Notes: generated by a model not told the origin, from the letters alone. Positions 42,597-54,849 are shown, counted from the stretch's first letter. The stretch is 64,000 nucleotides of DNA from Magicicada septendecula (GCA_034769895.1 CM068375.1:257515268-257579267); one strand, 5' to 3'. Translations and numbers: made by a program.

Positions 42597-43858
42597 TCAC
42601 GTTATTTCTGGCCTCACTCATGTTTATTTTCTTACGTTTGCACGCTTTTTAAATGGAAAGTGCCGAAACCCACACCAACATAACGCGTGCAAGCCGAAAA
42701 AATGGACATCAATTTGCTTACTGGCGAAGCTAGTAGTTAATGAATGGGTAGGCAAAAATCTTATCTTAAATTTTTTTTAAGGAATCACTAAAAGGACGGT
42801 GGGTCAAATCGGACGCTGAGGTAGAGTTTGCTGTAACCGAATGGTTCCACAAACAGCCGTAAGAATTTTACTAGCAGGGAATCTACAGGTTAGCGCAACA
42901 GTGGAACTCATGTCTTAATGTTATTGGAGACTTCTTTTAAAATCGTTGAATAAAAAATGCTTTACAGCTCTATACGTGTGTCTATTGAACAATCCTTGTA
43001 TTAGTCATACACAATAATACAACTGATTGAACTTCAAATTTTTAAACTTGATTAGTTTCTATATATATGTTTAATGTTACAAATAATTCAAATAACAATC
43101 TTGATCATCTGTTAGTTCAGCGGAATAACAGTGACACTTTTAATAACCGCATAAAATAAACACTTAGAAACAACACAGGCGCTTTAACTTAACTGTTTGG
43201 ACCACAGAAGTGAGGCATGCCTCAACGCTCTATGTGTACAGCGCGGGACAATCCCCCCTCCCTACACTTCCCTATCACACCACTACATTGCTTACATACG
43301 ATGTATACAAAAAACGCTGAGGCAAGTTCAGGTTGCCTCATTCGCTTTAAACGAACTATGCCGAATCTCACCTGTCACCATCTAGCGGTCGCTCAATAAA
43401 GCACGTTTCGGTTTAATAAATTTGACAGTCGCAGTAACAATGTATAATCTTTACGTTATGTAGTTCATACGTATTTATAATTTTTATTCTACAGAATTTT
43501 TTAGGGTAGGCATTGCCTCAATTGCCTCCATGTAACTTCGCCACTGATATATATGTGTACAACGTTATCGGCAACAAAGAAGTAGTTTTTGTTAAAATTC
43601 CTTCCCGGGATATTTGGCCGTAGTCCAATGTTTTCTACAAAACCAGACATTTCGGCAATGCCATCGACTTCCATCATCAGTGAAAATCGAGTGCGATAAC
43701 GTGAGGTGGTATACGTTAGTGACCACAGTACTGTGGTTAAGGCTGAAGCAGTAAGTAGAAAGAAGTAGTTTCTATGGTAATATTTCATTTCGAAAATGAT
43801 TTTAAATATAAATCTTAGAATATGGAAGTCATGTATGGTTCTCCATACCGATATTTTT
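41434..43858 (-). repeat. Repeat R copy C, inserted in the piggyBac transposase gene
   Basis: In minus orientation it starts with ATATCGGTATGGAGAACC (43858) and the hammerhead-like module. It continues through a region shared with 25300-25480 and 52840-53000, an (AC)n tract (42562-42594), GCCTGGCAACAAAATTATTT, five to six 155-160-bp minisatellite units (41640-42420), a GT/TCTG tract and the terminal segment ending ATGGAAGT. The host coding sequence resumes at once on both sides, so the ends of repeat R are well defined here; a short A-rich duplication (about 4 bp) is possible. Confidence 0.85.
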
Positions 43859-43859
43859 A

Positions 43860-44338
43860 TTAATGGACATGTACAAATTTATACCTAAAAAACATCGTAT
43901 CTCTTCATCAGTTGTAGGTTTAAATGGCTTACACTTTTGTGTTGCATACAAGTTTGTATGAAAAACAATATGAGAAATCACTGTATCATTTACAAAAAGG
44001 GAAAATAATTTATAAGGATCTGGATTATCTATTTTTTTAACATGTTCAGTAACACCGCTATATTTACAGAACTGTGGAACACATTTGACAGTGTTTGTAG
44101 TATTCCAAATGATTTGATCACTTCCTGTATCACCAGATTCTTCACTATAACTATTAACATCATCTAAAGTAATAGGAATGTTCAAGTCACCTGAAAAAAA
44201 TTCCGTATTTTCTGGTTCATTTTGGTGAACGTCAGATTCCGAATCTAAGTCACTAGCAATACTTTCACAGTCCGAAGGTATTCCATCATCGCATACGTAT
44301 CTTAAGATTTCTTCTTCACTCAGATAATTTCTAGACAT
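43860..44338 (-). pseudogene. piggyBac transposase, N-terminal part
   Basis: The ATG at 44338 (MSRNYLSEEEILRYVCDD) starts an acidic N-terminal region. The start of the conserved domain follows (PYKLFSLFVNDTVISHIVFH, then FKPTTDEEIRCFLGINLYMS). The sequence then runs into repeat R at about 43858. It continues in homology at 41430. Confidence 0.9.
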
Positions 44339-44794
44339 TTTGTAAGTTACCTTCCACAAGCACCTCAAGGGCAGTGGTTACACAGTGTAACCACCAAAAA
44401 CCACTTTACTGTTCACACGTATGTATAACTTTATCTTTAGGCTTTTGTTCAATATTGAGAAAATATATTAAATATGACTAATTCACTTGAAAAAACAAAA
44501 ATAAACGAAAACTGTAAAAGATGCAAGAAAAGTAAACTATGACACATAACCAACGTACTGCACGTGTAAACAAATGTTGCTTACTACAACAACAGATGAC
44601 TCCTAACAGCTGATGCAACTGCCAGCACTCCAAGTGGCAGAGAAATGTACTTCTATGATGGTTTCATTGTGTAGCTGCTGCCCTGGAAAGGACTATTTAG
44701 AGAAATGCAAGTGGTTTCACTGTGTAACCACTGCCCCGTTACGCCCAACATACAGGTGGTCACACTGTGTATTGCCTGCCCTTCAAAGAGTTAA

Positions 44795-45826
44795 GACCGA
44801 AACTACTTATCCAATCTCCACCAAACTTTATATGTACATTCTGTACATATTCCGGGGTACACATTTTAATTTTTGGAAACATTGGTCGAGCCAAAGTTAA
44901 ATCATAATCGTTTAATTCCGCTAAATTAAAACCGTTTGAAACTTACATCAACGGCGCCGAACGGTCCGACGGTGAACGAATGTACCCGAACGCAGTCACA
45001 TGATTACACATTGACACGTGGTGTATCGACTGCAACAATGCTGTAATTATTTCTTTGAGTGCGTTTTGCTTTTCGCTTTTGTGTAACCCAGCCATTATGC
45101 ATTCTCGTTCAATTTGAAAAATATACTGGTCCGACTATTTATGGAAGCTCAGTCCCTATTGTGGCTATTGCGTCTTCGTTTAAACGGCGTGGAATCAGTA
45201 GTACACGTAAGCAGTTTCCTGTTATGCTTGGATACGCGATCAGTATTCACAGATCTCAAGGAATAACTCTGGATAAAGCAATTGTCGACATTGGTGATAA
45301 CGAGTTCCAAGTTGATCTAACTTATGTCGCATTATCGAGAGTAAAAACTTTGAGTGGATTGCTGTTGAAACCATCATTTAACTTCGATCGTTTGAAAAAA
45401 ATTAACAGTAGTCATTCGATGAATGCACGTCGAAATGAATTACAGAGACTGTGGAATATATGTAATACAAAATAGATGCTAATTATAAAAAATATATGTC
45501 ATCTTAACAAGATTCTACTTCCATTTACTGCATATTGTTATTATTATATTAAATATATTATTATTGTATATTATATTCAAAAGTTATTGTTATTATTGTA
45601 TACTATTTTCAAATGTCTTACTTTTATTTGTTACAAGCTATATGTAAATACTTTGTTATAAAATATAGTGGATAACTGATCATTTGGATCAACTTGTATT
45701 CTTATTGTTGAACACATTTCCCAAATATTTTTTTAAGATATGAAAACATTCACTTCTATATTCAATGGAAAATTTCACATTTGTCTAGAACTTCTCCCCT
45801 TTTTGTCCGCGCTCGGGGACACCTAG
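44795..45826 (+). mobile_element. Helitron right part and 3' terminus
   Basis: To the right of the piggyBac TSD comes the second copy of the Helitron repeat (44800-44945), then the helicase remnant and the 3' end. The end has a hairpin GTCCGCGCTCGGGGAC (805-820 of the 45-kb block) followed by AC and CTAG (45823-45826), with T next in the host. Hairpin, CTRR and following T are the Helitron 3' signature. Confidence 0.8.
45059..45475 (+). pseudogene. Helitron PIF1-type helicase, C-terminal fragment
   Basis: The frame contains helicase motifs V and VI: LGYAISIHRSQGITLDKAIV and DLTYVALSRVKTLSGLLLKP, then FNFDRLKKINSSH near the end. This is the C-terminus of the RepHel protein, which unwinds DNA during rolling-circle transposition. 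The Rep nuclease and N-terminal helicase motifs (including Walker A) are absent, so the copy is non-autonomous or deleted. It lies about 350 bp before the Helitron 3' end. Confidence 0.9.
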
Positions 45827-46393
45827 TATTTTTATTAAACGTTTGTAGATCTCTTCTTTACTTGCTCAATTATTTGTTTGTTTATGTTTGAAGTTCAACT
45901 CTTATTCTTCTATTTATTATTAACTTATTACTTCTTTCAATTTCTTTTTTCAAACACGCTTTATGCTAATAGTATACTTATCAAAGTTCCAAATAATAGT
46001 GTTTTCCATTTGAGATTGTTGTCTATTAACATTTATTATTCTTCGCTTGGCATTGTATTTCACTATAATACTTTTAATTGTAAATATTGTTTATTACGCA
46101 GTCTTTTATGTTAAAACTATAGTTTAACTAAAATTTATTTCATATAATGTACAGTTTTTTTGATACTTTACAATTAATTATTAATCACTTGTAACATTTG
46201 TTATACTAGCTAACTTCACATAATGCCTGTGATCACTTGATTAGGCCTATGTATTATTTTAATTTCTATTTCCTACAAATCATTTTAACGTTTAATAAAC
46301 GATGATCCACTGAATTTTGTGGGTTTAGAATATTCCATACATAATTTTAAGTTAACCATTCAAAATTTCTACGTACATTGAATATTATTATTA

Positions 46394-46425
<32 letters not shown>

Positions 46426-47079
46426 CCAAAACATTTACAAAATATCTCTAATTATACTAAGGATTCAGACATTTCAAAGATCCAGTACCCTGTTTTATAA
46501 CAATGCTATTTGCTTTTTAATATAAATTTTACAAAAGTTGTATCAATGTATATTATTTTAGTAATGTTACGCACTGTTCCATTTTACAGAAGTAGGGGAA
46601 GTACGGGTAAGATGGAATACCATTTACATTTTCAATAATATTAAAGTATATTTATATCAGCTTCCTATGATATAAAAATTAATTTAACAATCGGTATGCT
46701 TTAACTATTCCGGACATTTAAAATAAATTTAAACCTTCACAATGTTTAAATGGATCTCTTTAATGACATATTGGAAAATTGAGGGTAATATGGAATACGG
46801 AGGGGAATATAGAATACTACACATTTCACACAGAAACTTAAGGTTACTAACAAAATTTGTCAATAACATGTAAAAACAACCATTTTTATGTGTGGCAGTA
46901 TTGTCTAATAATATAATGTTAAATCAAGAGTCAGGATTCCTGATTTCTTTAATCAGAAATTATATTTTGCCTTGAAAATTACATATTAACAAGGGAAGTG
47001 AAAAGATAATTTAGCATATTAACAAATGGAACATCTTTGTATATGTATATTTTTAGTATATTAACATCTTTGGTGCAAT
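45827..47079. other. AT-rich spacer with (TTA)n
   Basis: Non-coding AT-rich sequence with a TTA/ATT microsatellite at 46385-46425. No gene or transposon end recognised. Confidence 0.6.
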
Positions 47080-48520
47080 GAGAATCGGACGACACAAAAA
47101 GAAGAGGCTTCAAAAACAAAAGGCTTAAATCCCATATCTGTAGAAGAGCTGGAAGAAGCGTTATGTAAAACAGGAAGTAGGAAAGCATCTGGTTCAGAAG
47201 GAATAGCTGTTAAATTACTAAAATATGGGAGAATATTTCTGAAATATAGATTTTTTAATTTGATAATTAGGTGTTGGCTTGGAAGTAGGATAACTCAGCA
47301 ATGGGGAATGGCAAATGTGGTATCAATTTTCAAGAAGGGAGATAGATCCAACTCAAATAACTATAGAGGATTAAGTATCTTGAATGCAGGGTAAAAAATA
47401 TGCTAGATTACTTTAGATTGCAGGATAAAACCCTCGATTGCAACCCACAGAAGAGGCCAAATTAGCTTAAATTTGAAATGGTTTTTGGAAAGGAAGATCC
47501 CGCTCAGATAATATTCACATTGTAAATAGAATATTGGAGAAACGGAGAGAATTCAACCTTTCGACATATATTGCGTTCGCGGAATTTTGGAAAGACTTTC
47601 AACAGGGAGATATTCTGGGAAATTTTACAAAGAAATGGCTACCATAAGACCTAATTTTAGCAGTAAAGAATCTCTATTTGGACACACAGATACTTCTGCA
47701 AAGAGGAAGAGAACAGAATCTTTTAAGTAAAAATCAAATTGTAAGATAGGGCTGTAGTATCTCGTCAATGCTGTTTAATATATATTTGGACGATGTCACT
47801 CAAAATACTCGTAGGTATTTCTCTAGGAAAAACCGAATTTGTTAATACGTTTGTTTGCTGACGACCTGCTGCTTATAGATACCACCGAAAACGGTTTGCA
47901 AAGTATAACTGTTCGATTCAGTATAACTTAAGAATTTTCACAAGCAAAATGAAGGTGATAGCTTTCCTGGGAAGCAATCCTGTAAGAGTCAAAATAATGA
48001 TTAACAACCGACTAATTGAACAAGTCTCTCACTTTAGTTACCTAAGGCATGATATATGATATGAAAACAATAGAGACACAGACAATAAACTACATAAGTT
48101 TTAAATGATGTGCGGCACCATAAGAAGAACACTAAAGAACAAAACGCAGAAAGATACTCAGCTCAAGTTTTACAAGGCAATAGCTGTCCCTGTGCGTTTT
48201 TATGGAAGCGGGTCATGGATAATGAGAAAGAGAGATAAAAGCTGCATACAAACAGCGGAGATGAAATTTCTAAGATCGGTCAAAGAATGGTTTAAATAAG
48301 ATCGATTTAGAAATGAAGAGATCAGAGAAGAGCTGGAAATATACAACTGCATATGATATGAGAAAATAGAGATGCATAGAAGAAGTCGGAAGAACCATCT
48401 GGAGCGTATGGATGATCGAAGACTACCAAAACCGGCAAGTAGATACAAACCAGCTAGAAGAAGAAGAGTAGGGAGACCAAATAAAAGATGGGAATAAATC
48501 CTATGAAGCCGGAACAGGTC
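47080..48520 (+). pseudogene. Non-LTR (LINE) retrotransposon ORF2 remnant
   Basis: Reading across several frames gives LINE reverse transcriptase segments: NPISVEELEEALCKTGSRKA, VVSIFKKGDRSNSNNYRGLS, RSDNIHIVNRILEKRREF, a FADDLLLID catalytic motif (normally YADD) near 47855, and the C-terminal KAIAVPVRFYGSGSWIMRKR, AEMKFLRSV part (48105-48299). The 3' end (RRRVGRPNKRWE-like, about 48470) runs into (GAA)n, as in several insect LINE families. It has many stops and frameshifts. Confidence 0.85.
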
Positions 48521-48546
48521 ACCAAGGTCTAATCCTTGTTGGAGAA

Positions 48547-48615
48547 GAAGGAGAAGAAGAAGAAGAAGAAGAAGAAGAAGAAGAAGAAGAAGAAGAAGAA
48601 GAAGAAGAAGAAGAA

Positions 48616-48647
<32 letters not shown>

Positions 48648-48660
48648 AGAAGGAGAAGAA
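48547..48660. repeat. (GAA)n at the LINE 3' end
   Basis: Nearly pure GAA tract, probably grown from the 3' tail of the LINE. It translates as poly-Lys or poly-Glu and is not a gene. Confidence 0.95.
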
Positions 48661-48939
48661 CGAATGTAACAAAAGTGTCTTTAACAATTGTGGAGAAAAA
48701 TTATATGTTGAACAAAAACAGTTATAAAAAAAATAAAAATATTTACATCAGGTTACTGATATTATTGTAAACTATGTTTAACATAGAAAATGACGTATTT
48801 AACATGAAAAAATTTAATGTTTGTAACTAACAAATTTTACCACACAAAATAAAAAATAATAAGAGTAACATCAGAAAATTTTCTGAGGCTTAATTTGTAA
48901 AAAAAAAAATATATGTAAAAGTCAGATATGTAATCATTT

Positions 48940-49910
48940 ATATTTTTGACACCTGCACAAGCACTATGCACCCATAAAGAGCACATAAGACATTGTTAGT
49001 ATTATCGGAGAACTTACCGTCACAGAACAGACATTCAGAATTTAGATTAACAGGAGTCTTTTCATCACCTACGTTTCCAAGTTCCAGTCTGACGATTCAT
49101 CAGAATGGAATGTCAGGCTCTCCATTACTATTACTGTAATCATCTTGTGGAAGTGAGAACAATGTTTTTCTTAATTGTTTCCTTAGAGGCAAGGTTATGT
49201 AATTTCTTTTTATCAGTTTTTGGAGGACGTTTATTATTGGATTCGTTAAGAGAAATCTTCAGACTCATCTTCTATGGTGAATCAGTAGTTATTGTAGTCG
49301 CACCAGTTTCTCGTTCTCGATTGAACAATTTGGAGGTAGAAAAATATGCAGAGATATGTAGAGGAGGCAACTTTCATCCATTTTCAACGAGCCTGATCCT
49401 TAATCAAACGATCTTACTAACTGCTCTGGTGTGTTGAGTGGCGTTCAAAGATTCTCTGTCTTCATAAATTGAAGAGTTTTCATCTCTTTCTACAGCGTCT
49501 AAATCATTTGATAAATGTGCAGCATACGAGCGAAAAGGAAATCAAGATTTGTCTGTTAGCAGGGCAAATACCAGTAGCTCTAAAACCATTGACTGCAATT
49601 TCACCTGTGTGTACTATCAGAATTTCGTCCTGGTAGTTAGACTGTACCATACTGGCTAAGAAACCTATTGTTATGTCTCAAACACATTGGGATCTCATCA
49701 CTGACTCTGTAAAAGCAGTGACTCATGAAAGTAGGGCATGCAGTAATAACTATTCTACATGAAATATCTAGCTAATTCTTGGAGTTTGTGCGTGGTGTGA
49801 GGTGGTATGTAAATTATCTTAACGTGGTTAGCTATTGCTATATTTGTGATATGAATAATTCGTCTGTGGCTAGTATGCCCGTCTAATACCAGAACAATGG
49901 CGAATCTTGT
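48940..49910 (-). pseudogene. pogo/Tigger-like transposase remnant, C-terminal half
   Basis: Minus-strand translation gives FAIVLVLDGHTSHRRIIHIT and IIYIPPHTTHKLQELARYFM (49900-49750), the second and third catalytic blocks of DDE_1 transposases. The third block has LQELA where LQPLD is expected, so the last Asp is lost. Further on are AVNGFRATGICPANR (about 49590) and a Cys-containing tail NSECLFCDGKFSD near 49030. Frames are broken. Confidence 0.82.
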
Positions 49911-50451
49911 GTAGATTTAGTATTATTAATAATGTTCAGACGACTGAGTGAATAAATTTGTTTGCACCCAGTCTGATGAATGGTCAAATCACCATTTGAA
50001 CCGGGAGGTGATACTTTCATAAGTAAATTGCACATACTTTTTCTGGGAACAATACTAACGAAGCTAAGTGAATTGATGGAAGTCGCCGTCGTCGTCTATC
50101 TTCTGGAATCCACAGCTTTAATGATGCAGACAATAAATAAGACACGATTACAGTCTAAACTGTATTCGTATGTTAGTGGGTGCACATGTGTATACCTGTA
50201 ATGTATTAATTATAGCAGGGTATTATACAAAATAAACAATTAAAATTCATCTTACGTATTTGCATTTGGGTTAAATATTTACAGTACATAAAAAATCGGT
50301 ATGGAGAACCATACATGACTTGCATGTCCTAAAATTTATATTTAAATCATTTAAATATTAATTACATAAGTGGATGCTTGAGTTCTGAAGAAATTACGTA
50401 TCACCTAAAACGGTACCACCATGTCAGGTTGATTAAGACTATCCTCAACCT

Positions 50452-52297
50452 TGTAACGATCTTACGTTATCTAGTTTATGATGTTTATAAGGGGAGAGTG
50501 TCTACTCGGCCGTTCAAATTCGTATTTTCTGCCTTAACTTCGGGTTGGCCAACTCTCCTTAGTAAACCAAAATTGTAAAGTTTACATTTTTTTATATGTG
50601 AATACTCAATTTTTAAAGATGAGTTAAATAAAATCAAACATACAGTTTAATGCTTCTATTATGTTTATTAACAATTATCAATTGGTTTTTCTTATTACAA
50701 TTTCTTCAAAAATATAAATCTTATTTTGCGCCGACATGTTTAATTATTAGCGGTTGGCTATTCTGACCAGCCGTTGCTATCGAGACTAGCGTTCTGGATT
50801 TGGTTTTTTCGTTTATTTATAATCTCAGGTCGAAGTCCTTGTGACTACAGAAAATGTGGTTAAATGGACTAATAAAAGTACAACATTTTACAAATACCAT
50901 ATAAATAACATAGAACATGTGATATACTTATAATTACTGTGGTAAACTATAGCTACTGGATTTAGCATTTGGAGGTTATTTGAGTTTAGTAAATTTTACG
51001 TTTTAAAATATATTCACTTAAGGAATCAATGTTAGATTGAGATAGTTCTTCAATTTGAGGTGTTCATTAAATAAAAGAAAGTTCAAGTGTTTGTTAAAAA
51101 GTAATAAATGAAGTTGAAAGTGTAGTTTCACTTATTGTTTGGTTTTCTTGTGTGTTTTACTGTTAAGTCGTATTTTAAAATATACTTAGCAATCCTCTGT
51201 CTCGGCTGTCCGGGTAATATTCCTCATGAATACTGCTGATTGTCCGTTCTTGGGTGTTTCTGTTAATTCAATTCTTCGATTCTCTTAGTTATTTGTTTAT
51301 GGTGTTTATTTTTCATCAGTCATCCTGGTTATTGAAGGTTCCGTCATTCATTTATGGGTTTGAGATATTTTCTTCCTTCCAATGGTTCGTATTCCGTCAC
51401 TTGGGATTCCTCAGCAATTCCTCATGGATAATTTAATTTCTTCTGGTAATTTTTTAATTCATTTCAGTGTTAGTGTTACTTATGCAATTTAGTTTACTAT
51501 TTTGATAATTAATTTTGATAAATTTTGTTTAATTAATTCTTTCTTTATTCCTTTTGGTTTAATACATCTGCCCTCATCAAGATCTAATAATGGAATGCTA
51601 CAATTTATTTACTCGTTACTATGGTTTCTCTCTTCCAAACACTAACTTCCAAATTGGTTGATAATTTACAACATTGTTATATAAAACTAACGTTTTCCTA
51701 TATAAAATTATTAAAAATCTTTAAACTATTATAACTCCCTTATACTACCTGTAATCTTAAATATAATAACACCATTAGTTTGCTTTTTGTTTACAAATTA
51801 TTTTGATATCTCACAAGGTCACCTTTTTTCAAATTATAACAGATTACTACATTTTCATTTGGTTTTTCTTTTGTTAATTACCTTTAAACTAATTATTTTC
51901 TATCTAGTTTTGTGTCCTACACTATTATTATGAAACCTAAACAGATTATATACTTTATTTTATCAATGGTTATTGTTTGGTCTTAAATTTCACAAATTTC
52001 TGGTTACCAGTTATAGGCCTAATGCCTAGAGTTCATAAATCACCTACCCTATACTCATTATAACTTTTGTAACGACTTACAACTCATCATAACCTAACCT
52101 AACCTAACCTAACTTTAACTATTTTCTCTGGATCACCTTTTCCAATCTATTGGGTCTCGTCATTGTCATTGTCCTTGTCTAAGTCAGATTCAGTTAGTGG
52201 TGTTGTTCTATCATGTCCTATTTAATAATTTTTTTTATACAGCTTTTCTTCAATTATTTATACTTGTAAACCTTGTGATACCGTAGGTCACGTTACA
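50452..52297. mobile_element. Solo-LTR-like insertion, TGTAACG...CGTTACA, TSD ACCT
   Basis: A 1846-bp AT-rich block has 7-bp inverted ends (TGTAACG/CGTTACA) flanked by ACCT on both sides (50448-50451, 52298-52301). It has no coding capacity. The ends and 4-bp TSD match the 30576-33049 block; the interiors share composition but are diverged. Best read as a solo LTR. Confidence 0.75.
52091..52113. repeat. Interstitial (CCTAA)n
   Basis: About 4.5 units of AACCT, i.e. TTAGG on the other strand, the arthropod telomere motif. It is inside the 50452-52297 insertion, so it is not a chromosome end. Confidence 0.9.
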
Positions 52298-52973
52298 ACC
52301 TTCGCGAGGAAGGACTGTACTTTTAGATAATATGTCTGTAGGTCGAACGAAGAGCTAGCTAAAGGTAGCAGCGATCTGATTCCTGTAATGAAATTGGACT
52401 CTCGCTGCGAGGGGCCGAGGGATGTCTATAGTGTTATCAAAGTATTTCCTGTCAATACTATACTAGTCATTTTCTTTTTAAAATCGAGTCTTGATTTCTT
52501 TCTTTCCATTTGTCTTTTGATTTCCTGAACGACTATTCTGTTCACCCGTATACTTATAAATTTCTCAGCAAAACATTTCTTCCTTAATACGTTTGTGTCT
52601 CCTGTTTAACACCCACCATTCTGATCCATGTCATAACGCTATATTTCACACAGGCTAGTACTAGCCATCAGGGAGGTCAAAATATTTTCAAGGAGGGGCA
52701 AACAATTTTCCAAAGGAGAAAAATATTTATATATTTTTCATACATACACACATGCACATATTAGTTTATAATTCTCATATTATAATAGAAATAAGTACAC
52801 AGATTGTATTAGTTGGTTTAATACAACAACACTGCCCAGCGATCCACAGGAAGCAAACCGATGTCCATCTTTTCGGCTTGCACGCGTTGTGTTGGTGTGG
52901 GTTTCGGCACTTTCCATTTAAAAAGCGTGCAAACATAAGAAAATAAACATGAGTGAGGCCAGAAATAACGCGA

Positions 52974-52975
<2 letters not shown>

Positions 52976-53040
<65 letters not shown>
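52976..53040. repeat. (GT)n microsatellite
   Basis: Pure GT run inside repeat R. The equivalent tract is short in copy A (25464-25475) and 33 bp in copy C. Confidence 0.96.
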
Positions 53041-53042
<2 letters not shown>

Positions 53043-54059
53043 TGCCGGCCTTTTTATTGCGGTAATCACAATAATAAAACTTTGGAAAAGTAAACATTAC
53101 ATAATTGAGATATGCTTGCCTGCCAGGAACGATATATTTTCACTAATACGTGATTTAAATTTAAATGAAAAATATAAAATTTTGTTAAAGTGAAATGAAA
53201 TGTTTCCATAGAAACTACTTCTTTGTTGTCAATAACGAAGTACACATATAAAACTTATAAAAATTTACCTCCTCCATCATCAACTAACATTTTAATTTAT
53301 AAAAAAAATTACACCCTCCCCCTTCAATTACCCTTTTCATTTTTAGATATTTCATCTACCTTTTTACAATGGATTATTATGACCGTATTTTCAGGATACT
53401 TTATCTATCAAAATTAAGCACTTTACTTTTGTTAAAACGTAAAACGTTGCGGGTAAACTACCCCTTTCCCTTAACCGATCTTCACCAAAAACAATAGGCC
53501 TTGAGTCCTCTACAATTCAGGACTGTATACAAAACGTTATTTGATTCTGTTTGAATTTGCGGCTGTTATCGTTTGCCATATAAAAAATTCTACACACAGA
53601 CACACACAGAGACACTTTTCGAAAAATGACTTTTATTCATGTTTTGATGGTAGTACAATCAGAATCTGCCGTTATCTCGAACACTATTTTTTCGCCATGA
53701 TTATACTTCCATTTCCTTATGGAACATGTAAGTAATAATACAACAAATTAATTACAGCCATACAATAACAAAATGGTGTCTACTCAATCATCTTTTACAA
53801 ATTTTTCTATCATAGGCTGTCGCATCGTCCAGACTCCCTTCTCTCATGGGTGTCAGGTGAAACTTGTTTTTATTAAAATATCTATTGAGCGTGACACATC
53901 GCACTAAGAATTATTTTGTATTATGGCAATTGCAAACATTAACATATTTTGATGTTCTGTCTCTGCAGTAAATTCGTTCCTACCTGTATTTGCCCACTGT
54001 GAACACACTCCAGTTGGAAAAGTTTGCTACTATGATTGCCACGATTAAAACAACAAAGC

Positions 54060-54300
54060 ATGTGTGTGCACCGCAAGCGCACATGCATGCGCGTACCAGA
54101 GTGCGTGCTGGAGTCAATACAAGCCGTGTGCGCTCGCACTGATCCCCAACACGCAGACTGCAACGCAGGACATGTGTCGACTCAAGTGGTGCGGTGTGAG
54201 TCTGTGCGCGTGGGCGCCACATGCATGAGCGCGCCAGAATGCGTGCTGGAGTCAATGCAAGGCGCGCGTTTGCACTACCCCATCACCCAAAACTGCGCGC
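54060..54300. repeat. GC-rich two-unit tandem repeat (~138 bp)
   Basis: The segments around ACATGCATGCGCGTACCAGA and GTGCGTGCTGGAGTCAATAC recur about 138 bp later with point differences. GC-rich, rich in GTG/CAC and without a convincing gene; Cys-rich frames on both strands are a consequence of TGC/TGT richness. Confidence 0.75.
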
Positions 54301-54849
54301 CAGCATGTGTCCGCTAAACTGGTGTGTGTGAGTGTGATGCCCGTGTCGTAATCGTGACAGGCAAAATAGTAAACCTCCCATGTACCTACAATATTTCACA
54401 ATGGGTAAACAGGCCACGAGATAAATTTATCTGCAGAGACATCGACAGGACACAGCCGTAATCGTTTCCGATTTGGATTAAACTAAATAAATTCCTTAAA
54501 TTTTGATCAATTTCCTAGAAACGGGAGAAGCATTGTTATTAACAATTACAACAATACACATAAATGTTAATATTTTCTATATACAACTTACTGCTGTGCA
54601 AGGAATTAATTCTTCATCTTACTCATCGGTCATACTACGTCTGCTTCTAACTATATTTGACGAGACTAAGACTAACCAAGGCCCGCGATGGTCTTTCATT
54701 TTGGGTGTTCAGATACGGTTTTATTATTATTTATTCTCCTTCTACTGTGGCATTAGTAACGCGTACATGTCGTCGAATTCTTTTTATATACCACGTTGTC
54801 TTTATCATAGTTACATATACATGGCTGAGATTTTCATGGAGGCACAGAA

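Larger units (their letters stand above)
39910..44790 (-). mobile_element. piggyBac transposon with TTAA target duplication
   Basis: Terminal inverted repeats of 21 bp start CTCTTTGAAGGGCAGGCAAT at both ends and are flanked by TTAA (39906-39909 and 44791-44794). The palindromic subterminal repeats, GTGGTTACAC followed by its reverse complement, lie at 40084-40104, 44374-44394 and, diverged, 44711-44731. All have CTGCCC next to them and are likely transposase-binding sites. The transposase gene is on the minus strand and is split by repeat R copy C (41434-43858). The whole lies inside a Helitron. Confidence 0.92.
50290..53735 (+). repeat. Repeat R copy B (interrupted)
   Basis: It starts AATCGGTATGGAGAACCATA (50296) and is interrupted by the insertion at 50452-52297. 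It continues from about 52424 with the segment shared with 24551-25611, a (GT)n tract (52976-53040), a CCATAGAAACTACTTCTTTG segment, one minisatellite unit (53430-53580), a CACACAGA tract and the terminal segment ending near 53730. No coding function. Confidence 0.78.

Noticed and set aside
48536-48727. Poly-Lys frame
   Set aside because: Translation of the (GAA)n tract at the LINE 3' end.
52091-52113. Telomere
   Set aside because: Only about 4.5 CCTAA units, inside a transposon-like insertion with sequence continuing on both sides.
52818-53069. His/Thr-repeat frame
   Set aside because: Translation of the (GT)n tract in repeat R.
53939-54317. Cys-rich frames on both strands
   Set aside because: By-products of a GC-rich two-unit tandem repeat; mutually overlapping and without family features.
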